Positions 8,742 to 17,094 of a stretch of 64,000 bases of DNA are shown piece after piece. The stretch lies in NCBI RefSeq assembly GCF_002001085.1, contig NZ_MUNU01000016.1, forward strand, positions 1 through 64,000. The letters are read 5' to 3'. The position numbers and the translations under genes were made by a program. A model generated the notes under the pieces. That model saw nothing but the letters and a program-made list of their open reading frames with translations, was not told where the DNA came from and searched no databases. The stretch's first letter is position 1. Each line of letters starts with the position of its first letter. The stretch is from Rhodanobacter sp. B05 (lineage in GTDB: Bacteria > Pseudomonadota > Gammaproteobacteria > Xanthomonadales > Rhodanobacteraceae).

Positions 8742-8781
8742 AAAAGCAAAGGCCGACAGAAAACTGCCGGCCTTTGCTTTT
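8742..8781 (-). terminator. terminator downstream of tRNA-Asn (possibly bidirectional)
   Basis: A long stem pairs AAAAGCAAAGGCCG with CGGCCTTTGCTTTT around a loop of about 12 nt. It lies just past the 3' end of the minus-strand tRNA, and its A-rich and T-rich arms suit termination in both directions. Confidence 0.7.
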
Positions 8782-8786
8782 GAATC

Positions 8787-8863
8787 TGGCGCCCGAAGTT
8801 GGACTCGAACCAACGACCCCCTGATTAACAGTCAAGTGCTCTAACCAGCTGAGCTATTCGGGC
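8787..8863 (-). tRNA. tRNA-Asn (GTT)
   Basis: Read on the minus strand, the gene begins GCCCGAATAGCTCAG and ends CTTCGGGC plus an encoded CCA. The acceptor stem GCCCGAA / TTCGGGC pairs perfectly. The anticodon loop CTGTTAA, flanked by CTTGA and TCAGG, carries anticodon GTT. The T-arm GTTGG-TTCGAGT-CCAAC is intact. Length is 77 nt including CCA. Confidence 0.97.
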
Positions 8864-8931
8864 GTGAGCTGCGTAGTTTGTCGACGCTGCGGCGAACTGT
8901 CAAGCCGTCGCGACGAAGGATCTGGCCCGGT

Positions 8932-10332
8932 TCAGTGGGTCACCACGCGGTAGCACGGCACGTACGCGGCACCACCCGGCAATTTCATGCGGTGCTGTGC
9001 CACGAACGCCTGCAACAGCTTGTCCAGCGCGCGCATGATGTCTGCATCGCCGTCGATATCGAACGGGCCGTTACGCTCGATCGCCTGCACGCCTTCTTCC
9101 TTCACGTTGCCGGCGACGATGCCGGAGAACGCCCGGCGCAGGTCGGCCGCCAGTTCATGCAGCGGGCGTCCGTGATGGATCTGCAGCGCGCGCATCGCCT
9201 CATGGGTGGGTCGGAACGGCTGCTGGAATTCCAGCGGGATCTGCAGCGCCCAGTTGAAGAAGAACGCATCCTTGGTATCGAGCCGGTTCTGGCGCACCTT
9301 GTCCAGTCCCTTGACCATGGTCTTCGCCACTTTTGCCGGGTCGTCCACGATGATCTGGTAGTGCTTCGCCACCTCCTCGCCCAGGCTCAGGCGCAGGAAA
9401 CGGTCGATCTGCTCGAAGTAGGCGGCCGACTCGTGCGGTCCGGTGAACACCAGCGGGAACGGGATGCCGGCGTTGTCTGGATGCAGCAGGATGCCGAGCA
9501 GGTAGAGGATCTCCTCGGCCGTGCCCACGCCGCCGGGGAACACGATGATGCCGTGGCCCATGCGCACGAAGGCCTCCAGCCGCTTCTCGATGTCCGGCAT
9601 GATCACCAGATGGTTGACGATCGGGTTCGGCGACTCCGCCGCGATGATCCCCGGTTCGGTGATGCCGATGTAGCGATTGTGCCGGCGGCGCTGCTTGGAG
9701 TGGGCGATGGTGGCGCCCTTCATCGGCCCCTTCATGGCGCCCGGGCCGCAGCCGGTGCAGATGTCCAGCCCGCGCAGGCCGAGCTGGTAACCGACCGCCT
9801 TGGTGTAGTCGTATTCCTGGCGCGAGATCGAATGGCCGCCCCAGCACACCACCAGGCTGGGATCGATGTTCGGCTTCAGGATACGTGCATTGCGCAGGAT
9901 CTCGAACACGCCCTGGGTCAGTGCGGAGGATTCGTCGAGGTCGGCGCCGATCTGCTCCAGCTGGGTCGACACGTAGACGATGTCGCGCACCACCGCCACC
10001 AGCAGCTCGTTGATGCCGCGAATGATCTGGCTGTCGACGAAGGCCTGCGCGGGGGCGTTCGTCAGCTCGATCTTGATGCCTCGATCCTGCTGCAGCACCT
10101 GGATGTCGAAATCCGGATACTGCTCGAGGATCGCCCGCGGATCGTCGCTGATGTTGCCCGACGTGAGGACCGCCAGCGCGCAGCGGCGCAGCAGGGCGTG
10201 CTGGCCGGAATCGCTGGCGCCGCGCAGTTTCGCCACCTCGTTGCGGGACAGTACGTCGAGCCCGCCGATCGGCGAGATGCGCGCGCTGACTGTCTTGGTT
10301 GTGTCGGAAGGATCGGCGTGATTGGTGTTCAT
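8932..10332 (-). CDS. ppnN: Nucleotide 5'-monophosphate nucleosidase PpnN (YgdH, LOG family)
   Basis: The 466-residue protein is predicted to cleave purine and pyrimidine monophosphates to free base and ribose 5-phosphate; the E. coli enzyme is controlled by (p)ppGpp. The LOG signature PGGVGTAEE lies in the C-terminal half, preceded by CTGCGPGAMKGPMKGA, the lysine-decarboxylase-like Rossmann segment. The long N-terminal extension (VLSRNEVAKLR, LLRRCALAVLTSGN) is typical of PpnN and absent from short LOG proteins. The ATG at 10332 is preceded by GGAG; an ATG at 10353 would add seven unlikely residues. It is monocistronic. Confidence 0.88.
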   Translation of the reverse strand: MNTNHADPSDTTKTVSARISPIGGLDVLSRNEVAKLRGASDSGQHALLRRCALAVLTSGNISDDPRAILEQYPDFDIQVLQQDRGIKIELTNAPAQAFVDSQIIRGINELLVAVVRDIVYVSTQLEQIGADLDESSALTQGVFEILRNARILKPNIDPSLVVCWGGHSISRQEYDYTKAVGYQLGLRGLDICTGCGPGAMKGPMKGATIAHSKQRRRHNRYIGITEPGIIAAESPNPIVNHLVIMPDIEKRLEAFVRMGHGIIVFPGGVGTAEEILYLLGILLHPDNAGIPFPLVFTGPHESAAYFEQIDRFLRLSLGEEVAKHYQIIVDDPAKVAKTMVKGLDKVRQNRLDTKDAFFFNWALQIPLEFQQPFRPTHEAMRALQIHHGRPLHELAADLRRAFSGIVAGNVKEEGVQAIERNGPFDIDGDADIMRALDKLLQAFVAQHRMKLPGGAAYVPCYRVVTH

Positions 10333-10456
10333 TGAATCTCCATGTTGCTGCACGGGCGCTGCCCATGTGCAGGACAGACCATGTAGCTTCAGGCCATACG
10401 CCGGACAGGGTCAAGCATTCGCTTCTCTGGTCGGTGCGTATGCGCGGCCAGAAAAA

Positions 10457-10485
10457 AGCCGGCGCCCTTGCGGGCACCGGCTTTT
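10457..10485 (-). terminator. intrinsic terminator of the first TonB receptor gene
   Basis: On the minus strand, AAAAGCCGGTGCCCGCAAGG pairs with the following GGGCGCCGGCTTTTTT. The hairpin ends in a T-run about 25 bp after the receptor stop. Confidence 0.75.
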
Positions 10486-10507
10486 CCTGTCAGGCAGCGC
10501 GATACGC

Positions 10508-13500
10508 TTAGAACGTGTAGCGCAGCGTGACCATCGCCGACCAGCGCGACACCACGTTGGTCTTGGTGTTGCGACCGGCATCGTAGATGATCTTCTGGAC
10601 CGGCTGGTAGTTGCCGTTCTTGTCGGTGGTCAGCGAGTAGATGTACTTGCCGTCCGCACCCACACCTTCGTAGTTGGCAAGCGCACGGGTGTACGGGAAA
10701 GCCACGTAGCTTTGCTGGCCCCAGTCGCTGTTCAGCATGTTCATGAAGTTGTAGATGTCCAGACGCAGTTCGCCCTTGTTGCCCTTGAAGATGCCGGGCA
10801 CTTCCTGACGGAAGCTCAGGTCCACCTGGTTTACCCAGGCCGAAGCGGTACGGTTGCGACCCGCAATGGCCCCTTGATGGTCCTTCAGGTAAGGGTCGCT
10901 CTGGATGAAGTTGTAGAACTGATCGATCGCGGCCTGGCTGGTACCCGCCTTGAAGTTCACGTCCCCCTTGTTCGGGATGTAGATCAGGTCGGTCTTGTAC
11001 GAATCGCCGTTGGCATCGTTACCGAAGACCCAACTGTACGGCTGACCGCTGTGGCCGTCATAGAATGCGCTGACGCTGGTCACGTAGTCGCCGAAGAAAC
11101 GGTGCTGCCAGGTCAACGAAGCGCTCAGGCGCTGCTTGATCGCATAGTTCGACGTCGACGCCACGTCCTCGTTCGGGTTCACCCAGGCATTGTTGCTGTA
11201 GTTCGAGCTTGCCTGGCTGGAGGTGCCCGGGTTCACTTCCGTGGCGTTGCCGAAGGTCACGCCCACGCTACCGAACCAGTTCTCGGAGAACGGCTTCTTC
11301 AGCGAAAGGGTCAGCGCCTCGGAGCGGCCCTTGTGAGTATTGGTCAGCAGGGTCGAGGTGCCGGAGAATCGCTTGTCCTGATTGGCCCGCGCGTCGCCGG
11401 AGATGCTGGCCTCGCCCGGAGTCTTCCAGTACTGGTTGCGTCCGTCCGGGAGAACTCCGGTGGGTGCGCCGAGGTTGATGTTCTTGTAGAGGATGCCATT
11501 GCGGGTGATGATCTGCTGATACTCAGCCGAGAAGATCGTGCCCAGCCACGGCAACTCGCGATCGAACGCCAGGCTCATCTTCCACACCGACGGCAACTGG
11601 AAGTGCGGATCGACGGTGTCCACATTCATCTGCGGGCTGGCCGGCGGCAGATTCTGCGCGAACGGGTCGGCGCTGAACACGGGCAGCGTATTGCCCACGC
11701 CGGGTTGCTGTCCGAGGTCGTTGAACACCTGGTAGGTGGCCGTGGTCACGCCGTTGTTCTGGTACGGATTGGTCATCCATACGGTGGGCGGATTGGACTG
11801 GAACAGGCCTGCGCCGCCGCGGATCTGCATCATCCGCTCGCCGCCAAGGTTGTAGTTGAACGACAGGCGCGGCTCGACCAGCTTCATGCCGTCGATGGTG
11901 TTGTCATTGCGATACCCGAACGCGGTCGTGAAGGTCGGGTTGTAGATCGGCGAATCACCCGTCTTGTTGAGATTCACGCGCACGCCGTATTGCACCGACA
12001 AATTGTTGTTCGCCTGCCAGGTATCCTGCAGGAAGAACCCGTACTGGCGCAGCGTCCACTTGGCCGCAACGTCGGCCAGCGTGTAACCCGAAGCCGGCTG
12101 GTAGAGGTTGTAGGAGCCGTAGATGCCCTTCTCGAAATTGTCGATGCCATAGAATTCGTAGGCGCCGAACTGGGTGCGGCCGAACAGGTTGTAGATCTTG
12201 TTCTGCTGGAAGTCGACGCCACCCTTGATGGTGTGGTCGTCCAGATACAACGTACCGGCGAACAGGCCTTTCCAGGTCTTGATGTCCAGTACGTTGTAAT
12301 GGCTGTACTGGTCCTCGCCCAGGTCGACATACGGTGCCAAACCCTTCTGTTTGGCCGTCTTCGGATCGACCGACATGCCCAGGTCGACCCACACCTGCGG
12401 CTGCTGCGTGTCGACCGTACGCACCTGCGAGAACTGCGAGTAGCCGATCTTGGCCTCGGTGGAGAAGTTGCTGGTCCAGTCGTCGAACACCTGCAGCACG
12501 GTGTTCTTGGTGTCGCTGTTCTTGGTGTACCAGTAGCTGGTCAGGCCGATGGAGTTGGAGGCGTTGCCCTGCACGATCGGCTGGGTTTCCTTCGTGCGCT
12601 GGTAGGACAGGCTCGCGCGATGGTTGTCGACGATGTTCCAATCCAGCTTCATCAGGTAGCGCTTGTCCTGCAGGTCGGAGGTGCCGCCGCTGAAGGAGCC
12701 CGGCTTCAGGCCGAGGTTGTTGGCTGCATTGATGATGCGCTGCAGGTCGGCCGGTGAAACCTTGTTGGAGGTCGACTTGCCGGTCAGCGAAGCATCCAGC
12801 CCATTGGCCGAGTCGGCACCCAGGCCAATGGTCTTTTCCTTCTCGAAGTTCGCGAAGAAGAACAACTTGTCCTTGATGATCGGTCCACCCAGCGTGCCGC
12901 CGGCCGTCCAGTCGCTCTTGTAGCCCTTGTAGCCACGATTCTTGTCCAACCAGCCGGCGTCGCCAACCAGTTTGTCGGCGTTGCGGTAGGCGTAGTAGAC
13001 CGAGCCGTGGAAATCGTTCGTACCGCTCTTGGTCACCGCATTGATATTGGCGCCGACGGTGTCGGAGCTCACGTCATAGTTCGCGGTCGAGATGTTGTAT
13101 TCCTCGATGGTGTCGGTGGACACCGGCGAGCCGATGTACGGCATGCCATTCGAGTTCAGGCCGAACGGGTCGCCGACGGAAACGCCGTCGACACTGATGT
13201 TGTTGTAACGGCTGTTCTGACCCATCGTCGACATTGAGCCGTCACCGCGGTCGGTAATGACGATGCGCGGATCGAGGCGGGCGATATCCTGGATCGAACG
13301 ACCCGGCGTTGGTGCGGCCTGCAACTCGCGCTGCGACACGTTGGTCGAGAGCCCCTTGTTGTCCGGCGTGAAGGTCTGCGCCAACGCATTGGCCGTAACG
13401 GTCACGCCCTCCAGATTCTTCGCTGCTACCACACCCATGGTCAGGTTCACGGCGCTGCTCTGCGACAGCTGCAGGTAGACCTTGTCCTGCTCGGCCTGGG

Positions 13501-13771
13501 TCAGGCCAGCCTTGGACGCCGTCACATCGAACGGACCGCCCACGCGCAGACCCTGCGCTGCGTAGCGGCCATCCGCGTCAGTGGTGGTGGTCTTGGTGGT
13601 ACCGGACGGCTCGTGCACGATTTTCACCGTGGCGCCGGCAACCGGCTGGCCGTTGCTGTCCAGCACGCGACCGGAGATCGCCGAGGAAGTGTCTTGCGCA
13701 AACACTGGCGTGGCCGCCAGCAATGCGGTAATCGCTAGAGGCAGGATCTTTGCGCGGATGCAGCTACTCAT
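10508..13771 (-). CDS. TonB-dependent receptor with N-terminal carboxypeptidase-regulatory-like domain
   Basis: This is a 1087-residue outer-membrane receptor. Residues 1-26 form a signal peptide (LPLAITALLAATPVFAQ). Residues about 30-100 are a CarboxypepD_reg-like beta-sandwich (ISGRVLDSNGQPVAGATV). A plug domain follows (LSTNVSQRELQAAPTPGRSI, VSVGDPFGLN, YDVSSDTVGANINAVTKSGT), then a large barrel ending MVTLRYTF with the terminal aromatic residue expected for BAM insertion. This 'Oar-like' architecture occurs widely in Xanthomonadales; the substrate is unknown (oligosaccharide, peptide or other). The ATG at 13771 starts the signal peptide; 53 in-frame residues upstream are rejected. It has its own promoter and terminator and is not co-transcribed with the next receptor. 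Confidence 0.85.
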   Translation of the reverse strand: MSSCIRAKILPLAITALLAATPVFAQDTSSAISGRVLDSNGQPVAGATVKIVHEPSGTTKTTTTDADGRYAAQGLRVGGPFDVTASKAGLTQAEQDKVYLQLSQSSAVNLTMGVVAAKNLEGVTVTANALAQTFTPDNKGLSTNVSQRELQAAPTPGRSIQDIARLDPRIVITDRGDGSMSTMGQNSRYNNISVDGVSVGDPFGLNSNGMPYIGSPVSTDTIEEYNISTANYDVSSDTVGANINAVTKSGTNDFHGSVYYAYRNADKLVGDAGWLDKNRGYKGYKSDWTAGGTLGGPIIKDKLFFFANFEKEKTIGLGADSANGLDASLTGKSTSNKVSPADLQRIINAANNLGLKPGSFSGGTSDLQDKRYLMKLDWNIVDNHRASLSYQRTKETQPIVQGNASNSIGLTSYWYTKNSDTKNTVLQVFDDWTSNFSTEAKIGYSQFSQVRTVDTQQPQVWVDLGMSVDPKTAKQKGLAPYVDLGEDQYSHYNVLDIKTWKGLFAGTLYLDDHTIKGGVDFQQNKIYNLFGRTQFGAYEFYGIDNFEKGIYGSYNLYQPASGYTLADVAAKWTLRQYGFFLQDTWQANNNLSVQYGVRVNLNKTGDSPIYNPTFTTAFGYRNDNTIDGMKLVEPRLSFNYNLGGERMMQIRGGAGLFQSNPPTVWMTNPYQNNGVTTATYQVFNDLGQQPGVGNTLPVFSADPFAQNLPPASPQMNVDTVDPHFQLPSVWKMSLAFDRELPWLGTIFSAEYQQIITRNGILYKNINLGAPTGVLPDGRNQYWKTPGEASISGDARANQDKRFSGTSTLLTNTHKGRSEALTLSLKKPFSENWFGSVGVTFGNATEVNPGTSSQASSNYSNNAWVNPNEDVASTSNYAIKQRLSASLTWQHRFFGDYVTSVSAFYDGHSGQPYSWVFGNDANGDSYKTDLIYIPNKGDVNFKAGTSQAAIDQFYNFIQSDPYLKDHQGAIAGRNRTASAWVNQVDLSFRQEVPGIFKGNKGELRLDIYNFMNMLNSDWGQQSYVAFPYTRALANYEGVGADGKYIYSLTTDKNGNYQPVQKIIYDAGRNTKTNVVSRWSAMVTLRYTF

Positions 13772-13945
13772 CAGTGGTTCACTCCGGGTGGCAGGTCTGG
13801 ATTGGATTCGGTGAAATCTGCGAGACCCATGCGCCTGACCGCGGCAAAAGCCGCTCCCGAGCCAGTAGCCATGCCTGGCCCCTGCGGACACCTTGGCAGC
13901 GCGAAGAGCGCAATCTCGCAATTTCCACACAATTCTATTCGCATG

Positions 13946-13974
13946 ATATTACATTTTCGTAACATATTGCGCAA
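13946..13974 (-). promoter_or_regulatory. sigma70-like promoter of the first TonB receptor gene
   Basis: On the minus strand a -35 TTGCGC and a -10 TAATAT are separated by 17 bp in a distinctly AT-rich patch. Transcription would start near 13938 and give a leader of about 165 nt. Confidence 0.6.
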
Positions 13975-14078
13975 ATAACTGCGATCGATGGCCAGTCGAG
14001 AAAACCCATCCGAATTCCCGGAAGATCTGCCGGGTGATGCCGCCACCCAAGGCATCGGCGGCAGGCCGCGCGGCGGAC

Positions 14079-14106
14079 AAAAAAATGCCCCCGCAAGCGG
14101 GGGCAT
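14079..14106 (-). terminator. intrinsic terminator of the second TonB receptor gene
   Basis: The stem TGCCCCCGC / GCGGGGGCA is followed on the minus strand by seven T residues, about 40 bp after the receptor stop at 14147. Confidence 0.85.
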
Positions 14107-14146
14107 CGCTGAGATCAGGAGGCAGGGCCGCCCGTGATGGCCGCTA

Positions 14147-16627
14147 TCAGAACAACGAGGCGCCCAGCGTCACCATCACGGTGCGCCCCTCCAGCAGCGA
14201 GTAGTACGGCGCGCTGGCATACAACTTGGTGCCGTTCACATCCTTGATGCCGTTCGGATTGGATGCGAGGTAGGCGCTGATGTTGCTGGCGTAGGTCAGC
14301 GCCTTGTGATCGGCAAGGTTGAACGCGTTGAGCTTGATGTAGGGCTTGCGGAACCACGACGAGAAATCGCTGAAACGCCAGCCAGCGCTCAGGTTGATCG
14401 TGGTGTAGCCGCCCACCTTCTCGGTGTTGGACCAGTCGCCCCAGATCGCGCCGCGGTATTTCGCATCGATGCTCGCCCACAACGGGCCGTGGTCGTAACC
14501 CAGGCGTACGAAGCCCGAGTTCAGCGGCGTGTTGATGAAGGTCTTGCCCTTGGTGTTGTAGATGCCGTCGCCGAGGTCGCTCGGATAAACCCCCGGACCG
14601 GGGCTGATGGTATCGGTGTTGAGACTCGACTGCATGATCGACTTGGTATAGGCGTACGAGGCGTACGCGGTCCAGTCCGGGGTGATCTTGTAGCTGGCCT
14701 CGGCGGTCAGGCCGCTCATGTGCAATCTGGGTATCGACAGATACACCGACTGCCCGGTGTTCTCGTCGTAGCCGGAAACCTGCTTGTTGTTCAGGATGGA
14801 CGCATACGCATCGACATTCGCGGAGAACTGGCCACCGTAATAACGCCAGCCTGCGTCATAAGTCGTCGCGGTCTCCGGCTTGTTGACCAGCCCGTTGATC
14901 GGCGTGCCATATCCATCCGGGGCCGTCGCCACGATGGCGTTGAGCAGGATCGCGCTGTTGACCGGCGCGCGGAACGTCTTGCCGGCACCGATGTAAAACT
15001 GGTTCTGGTCATTCAGCTGGAAGGTGGCACCTGCCGTAGGGCTCCAGTCGTGATAGCTGGCCTTGGTCGGGCCGCCGATCTGACTCTGGTACTTCCTCAC
15101 CGAACCCGGCCACTCATAGTCGAAGCCGTCGCGCTGAACCCAGAGATAGGAAACGCCCGCGGTCAGGGTCAGCTGGTCGGTGGGAGTCCAGGTATCCGTG
15201 GCGAACACCTTGCGCGTATCCGTGCGGGTGAACTCGTCATAGGCCTTCTGCACGGAGCCATCGGGGTAGCGGATCAAATCAGCTGCGGCCCACTGGTCCG
15301 ACGGAATGCCGGTAACCGGGGCGGTGGACGAAAACACCTGGCTCTGCGACTGGCGCGGCTTGTCGTACCAGAAGCCATATTCCAGGCTGTTGTTCTCGCC
15401 GAAGTCCTGGTTCAATTTCGCGATGATGCCGGGACGGTAAGTGTGCGAAGCGCTGAACGCATAAACCAGGTCGCTGCCCTTGAGCACGCCATCGCCATTC
15501 AGATCCTGATTGGTTTCCCTGTACAGGTTGAGCGTGGAGGTGGTTTCGGTGAACGTGGTACCCGACCCGCCGCCGCCATAGCCGTACTGGAAATAGGGCA
15601 CCACGGACAAGTGCAGGCTGTCGCTCAACCGGAACTCTCCGTCCATGCTCACCATGTAGCTGCGGAACGGGTTGAGGTGCAACTTGTAGAAATTGGTGTC
15701 CGTCGGAGTCAGCAACGTGGCGTCGTAACCCTGATTGTAGTTCTGCTGCGCCTGCGCCTTGCTCAGGCTGTAATACTCGTTGCCCATCTCGCGGTTGTAC
15801 TGGAACGATGCCGAGATCGAGTCGTCGTTGTTGATGGTCCAGATCGACTTCGCGTCAATCTTGTCGGCCGAGTAATGGCCCGGACCGCGCCACAGGTCGG
15901 CCTCGTTGTGGGAATAGGAAACCCACGAGCGGAACGCGCCGGTGTCCCCGGTATTGAGGCGCAGGAAGGTGCGCCGATAATCATTGCTGCCCAGGGTCTG
16001 GCTGACATCCAGCCCGGCGGTGTGCGAAGGGTCGATGGTCACCCACGCGATCGAGCCGCCGGCGGCGCCGGAGACGGGTGTGTCCACATCCGGGTAGCCC
16101 TGCAGCACGGTGATGTCGCCGTAGTTTTCGGTATCGCCGTACTCGGTGGAATACACCTTGTAGTTGCCGCTGTCGTTGATCGGCGCGCCATTGACGGTGG
16201 TGCCGATCTCGTCGCTGGTGAAGCCACGAATGCTGTAGTTGCCGTTGGCAAGGCCGGTGAAATCGTCCGTGGACGCATTCACGCCGGGGATGCTGTCGAT
16301 CATCTGCACGAAGGTCCCACCCGGCGCCGCCTTCACGATGGCGTCGCGGCTGATCGTGGACACCGCCTTGGGCGCGGTCTGCACCGACATCAAACCACCG
16401 CCGAGAGACAGTGCCTTGCCTTGCACAAGCACCGCGGACAGCTGCTGCACGCGCTTGGTGTCGTTGGACGTCGTCTGGTTCGACGTGCTCGACGCCGAGG
16501 TGCGCTGCGCAGCCTGGGCACTATTGGCCGCAGAAGGTGTCTGCTCGGGGGCATTTTGTGCCATGGCCAGGCCGGCGCTCATGCAGCAGGCAAGTGCGAT
16601 GGATACGGAAAGGCGGGTATGTTTCAT
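14147..16627 (-). CDS. TonB-dependent receptor (siderophore/ferric-type barrel)
   Basis: This is an 826-residue outer-membrane receptor. The signal peptide MKHTRLSVSIALACCMSAGL ends at AMA. A Ser/Thr/Gln-rich linker follows and then a TonB-box-like LSAVLVQG. The plug contains VSTISRDAIVKAAPGGTF, INDSGNYKVYSTEYGDTENY and VLQGYPDVDTPVSGAAGGSIAW. The barrel ends VMVTLGASLF with the terminal Phe. Substrate class is uncertain. The ATG at 16627 directly starts the signal peptide; an in-frame ATG at 16639 would add four residues. A likely promoter at 16998-17025 gives a long leader containing a terminator-like hairpin. Confidence 0.85.
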   Translation of the reverse strand: MKHTRLSVSIALACCMSAGLAMAQNAPEQTPSAANSAQAAQRTSASSTSNQTTSNDTKRVQQLSAVLVQGKALSLGGGLMSVQTAPKAVSTISRDAIVKAAPGGTFVQMIDSIPGVNASTDDFTGLANGNYSIRGFTSDEIGTTVNGAPINDSGNYKVYSTEYGDTENYGDITVLQGYPDVDTPVSGAAGGSIAWVTIDPSHTAGLDVSQTLGSNDYRRTFLRLNTGDTGAFRSWVSYSHNEADLWRGPGHYSADKIDAKSIWTINNDDSISASFQYNREMGNEYYSLSKAQAQQNYNQGYDATLLTPTDTNFYKLHLNPFRSYMVSMDGEFRLSDSLHLSVVPYFQYGYGGGGSGTTFTETTSTLNLYRETNQDLNGDGVLKGSDLVYAFSASHTYRPGIIAKLNQDFGENNSLEYGFWYDKPRQSQSQVFSSTAPVTGIPSDQWAAADLIRYPDGSVQKAYDEFTRTDTRKVFATDTWTPTDQLTLTAGVSYLWVQRDGFDYEWPGSVRKYQSQIGGPTKASYHDWSPTAGATFQLNDQNQFYIGAGKTFRAPVNSAILLNAIVATAPDGYGTPINGLVNKPETATTYDAGWRYYGGQFSANVDAYASILNNKQVSGYDENTGQSVYLSIPRLHMSGLTAEASYKITPDWTAYASYAYTKSIMQSSLNTDTISPGPGVYPSDLGDGIYNTKGKTFINTPLNSGFVRLGYDHGPLWASIDAKYRGAIWGDWSNTEKVGGYTTINLSAGWRFSDFSSWFRKPYIKLNAFNLADHKALTYASNISAYLASNPNGIKDVNGTKLYASAPYYSLLEGRTVMVTLGASLF

Positions 16628-16866
16628 GGTTGATTCCATCTCGAATAGTTCAAACAGATAAGTGGTCGGGCCTAGGGGGCCTGCGGCGGTCTTTCGCCCC
16701 ACTCACGGCGCCGAACACCCTCGCTCCAACAAGCAGGGGCGGTCCGGGTTGCAGCTCACCGAAGGGGTCTCCGGAATAGTCGGCGACCAGGCTTTCACCA
16801 GGTCGCGTCGCAGTTTCTTGCCAAAATGATCCAAAAAAGCGAAAGAAAAAACGCAAATGCCGAGCA

Positions 16867-16891
16867 CAAAAAAACCTGACTTCTCAGCCAG
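16867..16891 (-). terminator. hairpin with T-run in the probable leader of the second TonB receptor
   Basis: On the minus strand CCTGGCT and AGTCAGG pair (7 bp, one G-T) around a GAGA loop, followed by seven T residues. It lies about 105-130 nt downstream of the predicted start site and 240 nt upstream of the receptor ATG. Alternatively it ends transcripts of the acyltransferase gene that stops at 17095. Confidence 0.55.
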
Positions 16892-16997
16892 GCGAATAAG
16901 CCGTGATTGTTTCGCAATTACTTGCAGCCGTTCCGCCCAAGGCGGACCTGATCCATCAAAAGGGCCTCCATTAACTTGCCGGATTTACCTTACAACA

Positions 16998-17025
16998 ATT
17001 TTACAACAACTGACGCAATTGCCAA
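16998..17025 (-). promoter_or_regulatory. sigma70-like promoter of the second TonB receptor gene, with direct repeats
   Basis: On the minus strand -35 TTGGCA and -10 TAAAAT are 16 bp apart. The -10 overlaps one of two TTGTTGTAA direct repeats (17001-17009 and 16990-16998), spaced 11 bp, one helical turn. The repeats could bind a regulator. Confidence 0.5.
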
Positions 17026-17094
17026 TCAATCGTTGTATCAGGCGATGGAGAGGTACGGGAGCTTGTTGCACCGCTGCCCGTCGCCATGCATGGG

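Larger units (their letters stand above)
13772..14146. other. 375-bp intergenic region between two receptor genes
   Basis: It contains the long leader and promoter of the downstream receptor (13946-13974) and the terminator of the upstream receptor (14079-14106). I see no gene in it. Confidence 0.6.
16628..17094. other. 467-bp regulatory-looking region upstream of the second TonB receptor
   Basis: No gene is evident. On the minus strand it carries a promoter (16998-17025), a pair of TTGTTGTAA direct repeats, a hairpin-plus-T-run at 16867-16891 and several further T-runs around 16835-16860. A short minus-strand frame at 16650-16856 has no recognisable product. Confidence 0.5.

Noticed and set aside
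10322..12757. 811-codon plus-strand frame opposite the first TonB receptor
   Set aside because: The minus-strand frame carries a signal peptide, plug and barrel features; the plus-strand translation is Val/Arg/Ala-rich without domain motifs.
14306..16633. 775-codon plus-strand frame opposite the second TonB receptor
   Set aside because: It is a shadow of the real minus-strand receptor gene and has no recognisable motif.
16650..16856. 68-codon minus-strand frame upstream of the second TonB receptor
   Set aside because: It overlaps the probable leader, begins in T-runs and has no clear Shine-Dalgarno or family.
16874..16891. Possible TPP riboswitch because of a GCTGAGA motif
   Set aside because: The downstream ACCTGATC and GGTAATGCC elements of the THI-box are missing, and the motif is simply the loop of the terminator-like hairpin.
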